NCBI GenBank assembly: GCA_003724275.1
Contig: RHFA01000088.1
Span: forward strand, 1-5,636
Reading direction: 5' to 3'
DNA from: Thaumarchaeota archaeon S13
GTDB lineage: Archaea > Thermoproteota > Nitrososphaeria > Nitrososphaerales > Nitrosopumilaceae
DNA: 5,636 bases
Of the stretch, positions 1 through 4,132 are shown in pieces. Position 1 is the first letter of the stretch; every line of letters starts with the position of its first letter. The notes under the pieces are model-generated. The model was given only the letters and a program-made list of their open reading frames with translations. It searched no databases and was not told the origin of the DNA. A program made the translations under genes and the position numbers.

Positions 1-54
1 GCCAAAATCCGTGCCCCCTCGCCCAACGCCCCCGCGCCGGCGAACACTACTTAA
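1..54 (+). CDS. Possible 3' end of an upstream gene (partial)
   Basis: Frame 1 is open from the window edge to a TAA at 52-54 and would encode a 17-residue Pro/Ala-rich tail ending in NTT. It has no recognisable domain. The stop would lie inside the predicted rimI TATA box, the same arrangement seen at the rimI/membrane-protein junction, and this is the only positive argument. The other plus-strand frames and at least one minus-strand frame are also open over so short a GC-rich stretch, so it could be non-coding. Confidence 0.2.
   Translation, partial: AKIRAPSPNAPAPANTT
48..54 (+). promoter_or_regulatory. TATA box of rimI (weak)
   Basis: TACTTAA is the only AT-rich patch in an otherwise GC-rich upstream region. 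Its centre lies about 29 bp before the GTG at 80, which fits archaeal TATA/TFB-directed initiation at or next to the start codon (a leaderless transcript). The match to an archaeal box A is imperfect, so it is the weakest of the promoters proposed here. Confidence 0.45.
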
Positions 55-79
55 CGGGGCAGCGCCGGGCCGCGGGGCG

Positions 80-586
80 GTGCAGCCACGCCTCAGGGAG
101 CACGCGGGGTGCGTCATACGGCGCGCGACGCACGGAGACCTGATCCCGGTCATAGAGATCAACCTAAAGACGCTGCCCGAGCACTATTCAGACTATTTCT
201 ACGAGGAGCTCCTCAGGGAGTGCCCCGAGGCGTTCCTCGTCGCCGAGGCCGCCGGCCGTACCGTGGGCTATGTCATATGCAAGATAGAGCACGGCTTTTC
301 GAACTTTCGGCGCCTCGGGTTTGTCAAAAAGGCCCACCTCGTCTCCATAGCCATACTCCCGGCATCGCGCAGGTCCGGCCTCGGGACGGCCCTAGTCGAG
401 GAGGCCATCAGGGGGGTCCGCCTCAGGGCGTGCCACGAGTTTTACCTCGAGGTCAGGTGCAGCAACGTCCACGCCGTGACAATGTACGAAAAGCTCGGCT
501 TTTCGGTCAGGAGCAGGCAGGCGTCGTACTATCGCGACGGCGAGGACGCGTTCATAATGTCCATAGAGATACGGGACAATCAATAA
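80..586 (+). CDS. rimI: RimI/Ard1-type N-terminal protein acetyltransferase (GNAT)
   Basis: A 168-residue GNAT-fold enzyme expected to move acetyl from acetyl-CoA to the N-terminal amino group of proteins. In archaea this family acts broadly (NatA-like) as well as being named for ribosomal protein S18. Seen: N-terminal IRRATHGDL start of the fold; LKTLPEHYSDYFYEELL helix region; VSIAILP strand; the acetyl-CoA loop RRSGLG at about residues 97-102 (R-x-x-G-x-G); then FYLEVRCSN and a AVTMYEKLGF segment typical of RimI/Ard1, followed by YYRDGEDAF. The frame is open back to a GTG at 11, but the 23 added residues are Pro/Arg-rich, unlike the family, and would begin upstream of the TATA-like patch; GTG at 80 suits a leaderless start and normal length. 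No ribosome binding site is seen. The TAA stop lies within the promoter of the next gene. The family call is secure; the substrate range is inference. Confidence 0.92.
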   Translation: MQPRLREHAGCVIRRATHGDLIPVIEINLKTLPEHYSDYFYEELLRECPEAFLVAEAAGRTVGYVICKIEHGFSNFRRLGFVKKAHLVSIAILPASRRSGLGTALVEEAIRGVRLRACHEFYLEVRCSNVHAVTMYEKLGFSVRSRQASYYRDGEDAFIMSIEIRDNQ

Positions 587-590
587 ATAC
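582..590 (+). promoter_or_regulatory. TATA box of the small membrane-protein gene, containing the rimI stop
   Basis: AATAAATAC is a clear AT island between GC-rich flanks, with its centre about 27 bp upstream of the GTG at 613. The rimI stop codon TAA (584-586) is part of the box. It implies that the downstream gene has its own promoter, although it runs in the same direction just 26 bp after rimI. Confidence 0.65.
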
Positions 591-612
591 CGCCCGCCGC
601 GCCGGCGCGCGC

Positions 613-849
613 GTGGACAGGCGGAGCGCGCTGGGCGTGGCCATATTTGCGCTGAGCATAGCGGCGTTCTTTGTGTACGCGTACCTCCTCATGCTCTCCG
701 AGTGGAGCCCCATAGTCATGCAGCTCTCCATGCTCATGGTCGCCGGCGGCGTGCTCGGGGCCATATCGTGGATAGGCTACACAATGGCCACGACGCGCAA
801 GATACCCTCGATCGTGGTCCCAATGGACGACGAGGACGAGCGCCACTAG
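613..849 (+). CDS. Small two-helix membrane protein, function unknown
   Basis: A 78-residue protein with two hydrophobic segments, about residues 7-28 (LGVAIFALSIAAFFVYAYLL...) and 34-56 (IVMQLSMLMVAGG...ISWIGY), joined by a short SEWSP turn. Arg3-Arg4 precede the first helix, and Arg62-Lys63 follow the second, so both ends should be cytoplasmic (a helical hairpin). The tail is acidic (MDDEDERH). I do not recognise a named family; it resembles short conserved membrane proteins of Thaumarchaeota, but that is an impression. The frame stays open upstream through rimI, yet GTG 613 is chosen because it lies about 27 bp after a good TATA box and directly precedes the hydrophobic domain. Its TAG stop shares a CTAG with the stop of the convergent trm5 gene. 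Confidence 0.75.
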   Translation: MDRRSALGVAIFALSIAAFFVYAYLLMLSEWSPIVMQLSMLMVAGGVLGAISWIGYTMATTRKIPSIVVPMDDEDERH

Positions 850-1685
850 GCCGGCAGGACCGCGTCGACGGCAGTCTGGTAGTAGCGCGGGCCGACGGGG
901 CGCACTATGCGGGACAGCGAAACTCCCGTCCCGCGCGGCGCAATGTCTAGGAGCTCGCGCGCGGCGTTTGGCGCCGCGAGGGCCTTCGAGTCGGCGTGGA
1001 CGTGCGAATAGTAGTGGATTGTCCCTCCGGGGCGCGTCGCGGACACGGCAATGCCCAAAAACTCCGCAGACCTCTCTGGCAGCAGCATGAGCGTGCGGTC
1101 GGCCCTGCGCGAGGCCGCCCAGCGCGGCACGAGCTCGGCGGCGTCGCCGCACTCGGTGGTGACCGTCCCCGCAAGGCGCATTCGCGCGGCGTTCTCGGCG
1201 CAGAGGCGAGCGGCGAGCGGGTTTATGTCAATGGTGTGGACATCGCAGCGCGTGGCCCTGGCGATGACCAGCGAGAACGCGCCGACGCCGCCAAACATGT
1301 TGAGGACCGTCTCGCCGTCAGAGGCGAGCGAGGCTATGCGCGCCCTCTCTGTGGCCAGGCGCGGGGAAAAGAACGCCCCCTCGACGTCGACTAGCATGGC
1401 GCACCCGTGCTCGCGGTGGACCGTGACCGTGCCGCCCTCGCCGGCTATGAGCTCCAGGCTCCGCGTGCGGTGCTCGCCGGACACGTCAGACGCCTGGCAA
1501 AAGACGCGCGTGGCCCCGCTGGCCTGCGCGAGGACCGCCTCGCCTATCTCGCGCCTGCGCGGCAGGAGCGGATCCGGTATGCGGATTATGGCGATCTCGC
1601 CGACCTGGTCAAAGGACGAGCAGAGCAGCGCGGCGTCGCCCTCGCCGAGCGTGCCGGCGAGCGCGCGGCGCAGCGCGCGCGTCAT
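846..1685 (-). CDS. trm5: Trm5-family tRNA (guanine-37) methyltransferase, short form
   Basis: A 279-residue class I SAM-dependent methyltransferase of the Met-10+/Trm5 family, expected to make m1G37 next to the tRNA anticodon and so guard against frameshifting. Seen in order: FDQVGEIAIIRIPD (25-38), HRTRSLELIAGE (72-83), VHREHGC (89-95), FSPRLATERARI (106-117), SAM-binding NMFGGVGAFS (129-138), DINP (153-156), LMLLP (199-203) and GGTIHYYSHVHAD (220-232). Two oddities. First, only 24 residues precede FDQVG, so most of the D1 tRNA-elbow-binding domain known from Methanocaldococcus Trm5 seems absent, and there is no upstream in-frame ATG, GTG or TTG. Second, the usual N-L-P/N-P-P active-site motif reads L-L-P. 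The start overlaps the ABCE1 stop as ATGA, so the two are probably co-transcribed and translationally coupled. The wyosine enzymes Taw2/Trm5a are relatives, but FSPRL and IHYYS favour Trm5. Confidence 0.87.
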   Translation of the reverse strand: MTRALRRALAGTLGEGDAALLCSSFDQVGEIAIIRIPDPLLPRRREIGEAVLAQASGATRVFCQASDVSGEHRTRSLELIAGEGGTVTVHREHGCAMLVDVEGAFFSPRLATERARIASLASDGETVLNMFGGVGAFSLVIARATRCDVHTIDINPLAARLCAENAARMRLAGTVTTECGDAAELVPRWAASRRADRTLMLLPERSAEFLGIAVSATRPGGTIHYYSHVHADSKALAAPNAARELLDIAPRGTGVSLSRIVRPVGPRYYQTAVDAVLPA

Positions 1686-3469
1686 TGCCCCGCGTAATAG
1701 TGGCTGCCCGAGGCCTTTTGGTCGCGGTCGAGGCGGCTGCCGGGCTTGTTTATCCTCGGGCGCCTGGACCGCTCGTCGCGCCTAAAGGAGACGCCCAGCG
1801 AGGCCAGAAAGCGGTTCATCGCCGCCGGCTTTGGCAGCGGGGCCGTGGCGCGGCCCGAGCGGCCCGGCTCGCCCTCAAATACGACCATCGTGTCCGAGAC
1901 GATGTCCATGAGCTGCAAGTCGTGGTCTATGACCATCACCGAGCGCGCCTGCGAGCGCGCAAAGCGCTGGATGAACTTTGCTACGGCTATGCGGTCCTCG
2001 ACGTCAAGGAACGCCGAGGGCTCGTCCAGCGCGTACAGGTCGGCGTCGCGCAGCAGGCAGACGGCGACTGCGACCTTTTGCAGCTCGCCTCCGGAGAGGC
2101 GCGAGATGTCCTTTGGGTAGAACTTTGGCAGGCGCAGCGGCGCGGCTATCTGCGACTCGCCCTCGCTTCCCGCAATGGGCGCGCCGTGGGCCGCCGAGAG
2201 CGCCCCCTCTACGGTCACGCCACTGCCCGCCCTGACGTACTGTGGCTTGTGCGATATCCTTGCCCTCTTGTCGACGGCCCCAGAGTCTGGCTTTTCGGCT
2301 CCGGCGAGCATCCTCATCATTGTCGTCTTGCCAAGCGCGTTTGCGCCCATGACGCCGAGGGCCTCGCCTCGCCGGATGCTGCCCGGCTCGACGTCGAGGC
2401 CAAAGTCCCCCAGCGTCTTTGAGAGGGCCGGCCAGGAGACGCTCTCGGGCGCGTCGCCAAACGATCCTTCTGAGGATGACGCGTCAAACGTAAACCCCTT
2501 GTCGCGAAACCTCACGTTCTCGCCTGGCAGGTACCCGTCAAGGAACGTGTTGATGCCCGACTTTGCGGGCAGCAGCCCGGAGACAATTCCGTACGCCGCC
2601 GGCTCGCCGTACATGACCTGGATATAGTCGCTCAAAAAGTCCAGCATTGCGAGGTCGTGCTCTACCACCATGACCGAGCGCGACTCTTCGGCGAGCGAGC
2701 GTATCACCCTTGCGACGCCGTTTCGCTGGAACACGTCATTGTGCGAGGACGGCTCGTCAAAAAAGTAATAGTCCGCGTCGCGCGCGGCGGCGACTGCAAC
2801 TGCAAGGCGCTGCATCTCGCCTCCGGACAGCTCGTCGAGGCGACGCTCCATCGAGTTGCGCAGGCCCAGCGACTCGACTAGGCCGCGCGCGGCGCCGCGC
2901 TCGTCGTGGCGCCCGAGCAGCTCGGCGGCCGTCCCGCCAAAGTCTCCGGCCATGCCCTGCGTCTGCTGCGGCTTTGTTGACGCGCGGATTCGCCCAGAGC
3001 GCACCTCGGCGAGGTGGGAGCGCAGCTCGATGTTTGGCGTCATCTCCAGTATCTCGTCCCACTCTGGGGGGCTAGAGTGGCTGCCCATGTTTGGCCTTAG
3101 CGCGCCGGCGAGTATCCCCACGACGGTGCTCTTGCCGATGCCGTTTCTCCCCAAGAGGCCGACGACTGAGCCCCTCTTTGGGACCGGGAGTCGGTAGAGG
3201 CGGAACGAGTTTGGGCCGTACTGGTGGACCTTGTCAGTGGAGAGCTCTGAGGCGAGGTTTACTATGGTGATGGCCTCAAAGGGGCAGACCTTGACGCATA
3301 TGCCGCAGCCGTTGCAGATGTCCTCGTCGATGCGGGCCTTTTTTGAGCCCTCGTCGATCGCGACGCACTCGGCTCCGGACTTGTTGACGGGGCAGTACTT
3401 GACGCACTCTAGGCCGCACTTGCGCGGCTGGCAGAGGTCCATGTCGAGGACGGCGACCCTGTGCGTCAT
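1682..3469 (-). CDS. abcE1: ABCE1/Rli1 ribosome-recycling ATPase
   Basis: A 595-residue twin-ATPase iron-sulfur protein that splits ribosomes into subunits after termination. Full length for the family. Seen: eight cluster cysteines, C13, C18, C22, C26 and C52, C55, C58, C62 (plus an extra C35), for two [4Fe-4S] clusters; NBD1 Walker A GRNGIGKST (107-115), signature LSGGEMQR (214-221), Walker B YYFFDEP (234-240), His271; a hinge with GYLPGENVRFR (312-322); NBD2 Walker A GANALGKTT (375-383), signature LSGGELQK (458-465), Walker B LYALDEP (478-484) with SAFLDVED, His516; and a basic tail after about residue 560. Unusual points: the NBD1 D-loop reads SSHND where SSYLD is usual, and the second Walker A has A-L for the common G-I. 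The ATG at 3469 lies about 28 bp from a TTTAAAA box, so the messenger is probably leaderless. It is the first gene of an operon with trm5. Confidence 0.97.
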   Translation of the reverse strand: MTHRVAVLDMDLCQPRKCGLECVKYCPVNKSGAECVAIDEGSKKARIDEDICNGCGICVKVCPFEAITIVNLASELSTDKVHQYGPNSFRLYRLPVPKRGSVVGLLGRNGIGKSTVVGILAGALRPNMGSHSSPPEWDEILEMTPNIELRSHLAEVRSGRIRASTKPQQTQGMAGDFGGTAAELLGRHDERGAARGLVESLGLRNSMERRLDELSGGEMQRLAVAVAAARDADYYFFDEPSSHNDVFQRNGVARVIRSLAEESRSVMVVEHDLAMLDFLSDYIQVMYGEPAAYGIVSGLLPAKSGINTFLDGYLPGENVRFRDKGFTFDASSSEGSFGDAPESVSWPALSKTLGDFGLDVEPGSIRRGEALGVMGANALGKTTMMRMLAGAEKPDSGAVDKRARISHKPQYVRAGSGVTVEGALSAAHGAPIAGSEGESQIAAPLRLPKFYPKDISRLSGGELQKVAVAVCLLRDADLYALDEPSAFLDVEDRIAVAKFIQRFARSQARSVMVIDHDLQLMDIVSDTMVVFEGEPGRSGRATAPLPKPAAMNRFLASLGVSFRRDERSRRPRINKPGSRLDRDQKASGSHYYAGQ

Positions 3470-3493
3470 GCGCGCGGGCTCCGCCGGGCCCGG

Positions 3494-3500
3494 TTTTAAA
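3494..3500 (-). promoter_or_regulatory. TATA box of the ABCE1-trm5 operon
   Basis: On the minus strand this reads TTTAAAA, a good archaeal box A, with its centre about 28 bp upstream of the ABCE1 ATG. The stretch between it and the start codon is GC-rich with no Shine-Dalgarno motif, pointing to a leaderless transcript. Confidence 0.75.
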
Positions 3501-3543
3501 GCGTGGGGGCGCGCCGCGGCGGGCGGAGCCGGCCCCCTGCGGC

Positions 3544-3570
3544 CAGGGCCAGTCGGCCGGCGCGGCCCTG
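3544..3570. repeat. 7-bp inverted repeat after the small zinc-knuckle gene
   Basis: CAGGGCC (3544-3550) and GGCCCTG (3564-3570) form a perfect 7-bp stem with a 13-nt loop, just beyond the minus-strand stop at 3575. It may be a 3' untranslated hairpin of that gene, but no T tract follows and the region is so GC-rich that chance is a real possibility. The rest of the gap 3470-3574 shows only the ABCE1 promoter. Confidence 0.3.
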
Positions 3571-3574
3571 CGGC

Positions 3575-3721
3575 CTAGGAGATGCGCATTAGGCAGCCAG
3601 AGAACAGCCTGCGCCTGGGCTCTGGGCCGTCTCCTGCGTCGTCCCCCGCCGGCGCCTCGACATAGCCCCTGCCGCCGCATTTTGGGCAGGGCACCCTTTG
3701 GGCGGCCTTGTCCTCGGGCAT
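3575..3721 (-). CDS. 48-residue protein with one DnaJ-type CxxCxGxG zinc knuckle
   Basis: A very small protein: MPEDKAAQRVP, then CPKCGGRGYVE (C12, C15, with the C-x-x-C-x-G-x-G spacing of DnaJ zinc-finger repeats), an acidic Gly/Ala/Asp/Pro linker, then RRRLFSGCLMRIS with a third cysteine (C43). DnaJ-type sites need two such knuckles per zinc ion, so this half-site suggests a dimer, a partner protein, or a three-cysteine site. I know no function for it. The frame extends to an ATG at 3781, but the ATG at 3721 lies about 28 bp from a TTATAA box, and the extra 20 residues lie across that promoter, so the short form is preferred. A leaderless, single-gene transcript is likely. It sits between the ABCE1 promoter and the divergent 5S promoter. 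Confidence 0.65.
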   Translation of the reverse strand: MPEDKAAQRVPCPKCGGRGYVEAPAGDDAGDGPEPRRRLFSGCLMRIS

Positions 3722-3746
3722 CAGGGCGCAGTCAATGGCCGGCCCC

Positions 3747-3752
3747 TTATAA
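3747..3752 (-). promoter_or_regulatory. TATA box of the 48-residue protein gene
   Basis: TTATAA, centred about 28 bp upstream of the minus-strand ATG at 3721. The hexamer is a palindrome, so in principle it could also fire rightward toward 5S from about 3776; orientation is assigned from the spacing to the ATG. Confidence 0.65.
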
Positions 3753-3816
3753 TGGTTGGATGGCCAGGCGCGCGGCCGCAAGGCAGCCCCCGAGCCCGGC
3801 GCATGCCCGCGCTACC

Positions 3817-3823
3817 TTAATAA
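3817..3823 (+). promoter_or_regulatory. TATA box of the 5S rRNA gene
   Basis: TTAATAA in GC-rich surroundings, with its centre about 26-28 bp before the 5S 5' end estimated independently from helix I pairing. The agreement supports both calls. Confidence 0.75.
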
Positions 3824-3845
3824 CGCGCCCCCCCTCGGGGCGGCC

Positions 3846-3967
3846 TCAAGCCGGCCACAGAGCCGGGGTGCGACCCAACCCCATTCCGAACTTGGAAGTC
3901 AAACCCGGCATCGCTGTTGTGCTACTAAGGTGCGAGAGCCCTTGGGAAGCAACAGTGCTGGCATTAT
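3846..3967 (+). rRNA. rrf: 5S ribosomal RNA
   Basis: An archaeal 5S rRNA of about 120 nt. Recognised from GGCCACAGAGCCGGGG near the 5' side, the conserved loop region CCATTCCGAACTTGGAAGT (helix III/loop C), and the 3' domain GTGCGAGAGCC...TTGGGAAGC. Pairings visible: helix II GCCGGGgT (3862-3869) with ACCCGGC; helix III CAA with TTG; helix I GCCGGC (3850-3855) with GCTGGC (3957-3962), including one G-U. The exact ends are uncertain by a few bases because the terminal pairs of helix I are imperfect. No 23S or 16S lies within the 3.8 kb upstream or 1.6 kb downstream, so the gene is unlinked, as is usual in Thaumarchaeota. It has its own TATA box upstream. Confidence 0.95.
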
Positions 3968-3970
3968 CCA

Positions 3971-3978
3971 CTTTATAG
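3971..3978 (+). promoter_or_regulatory. TATA box of the C2H2 zinc-finger gene
   Basis: CTTTATAG, starting within a few bases of the 5S 3' end, with its centre about 29 bp before the ATG at 4004. The short T run could also serve as part of 5S termination; both roles may overlap. Confidence 0.65.
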
Positions 3979-4003
3979 GGGGGCGCCTGCGCGCGCGCCC
4001 GCG

Positions 4004-4132
4004 ATGAGGACGTGCTCCATATGCGGCGAGGCCCTCGACGGCGACATCCGCCTGCTAAACCACATGATGGAGAGGCACGGCTGGCGCAACCCGGCGGCGG
4101 GCAGGCCAGACCGCAACAGCCGCGGCTATTGA
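4004..4132 (+). CDS. 42-residue single C2H2 zinc-finger protein
   Basis: A complete mini-gene, ATG 4004 to TGA 4130-4132. It begins MRTCSICGEALDG and contains C4-x2-C7-x12-H20-x4-H25, the textbook spacing of a classical C2H2 zinc finger (LLNHMMERHG helix), followed by a basic, Asn/Arg/Gly-rich tail ending NSRGY. A single finger and a basic tail suggest a nucleic-acid or protein contact role; single-finger microproteins are known in archaea, but no specific function can be assigned. The finger pattern and a CTTTATAG box about 29 bp upstream make this a real gene despite its size; a leaderless transcript is likely. It follows 5S on the same strand, 36 bp from the rRNA 3' end, and its last 7 bp overlap the end of the convergent aminopeptidase gene. 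Confidence 0.8.
   Translation: MRTCSICGEALDGDIRLLNHMMERHGWRNPAAGRPDRNSRGY

Larger units (their letters stand above)
3825..3986. repeat. 9-bp inverted repeat flanking the 5S gene
   Basis: GCGCCCCCC (3825-3833) is the exact reverse complement of GGGGGGCGC (3978-3986); the two arms bracket the 5S gene. If both were transcribed they could form a precursor stem. The left arm can also pair locally (CGCCCC 3826-3831 with GGGGCG 3837-3842), and the right arm locally with GCGCCC (3995-4000). With transcription starting near 3846 the left arm would not be in RNA. Confidence 0.4.

Noticed and set aside
11..79. Longer rimI starting at GTG 11
   Set aside because: The added residues are Pro/Arg-rich and unlike the family, and the start would lie upstream of the predicted promoter.
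109..612. N-terminal extension of the membrane protein through rimI (GTG at 109)
   Set aside because: This part is the out-of-frame reading of rimI and is Arg/Pro-rich; the real domain starts right after GTG 613, which has its own TATA box.
580..1152. Long minus-strand frame of about 190 codons across the membrane-protein gene and the trm5 3' end
   Set aside because: The product is Arg/Ala/His-rich with no domain and runs antisense or out of frame to two supported genes; long chance frames are expected at this GC content.
1685..2422. Plus-strand frames of 120-245 codons opposite ABCE1 and trm5 (for example 1685-2422 and 1051-1785)
   Set aside because: They are mirror frames of conserved minus-strand genes and show no promoter box or recognisable domain.
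3276..3469. A separate 2[4Fe-4S] ferredoxin gene
   Set aside because: The eight-cysteine domain is in frame with the two ATPase domains and is the normal N-terminus of ABCE1.
3722..3781. Longer form of the 48-residue protein starting at ATG 3781
   Set aside because: The extension runs across the TTATAA box that is correctly spaced from ATG 3721.
3682..4007. Plus-strand frames of 83-98 codons across the 5S region, and a 22-codon frame from 3752
   Set aside because: The longer ones cover the 5S rRNA gene itself and the short one ends in the 5S TATA box; none has a domain or a promoter at the right spacing.
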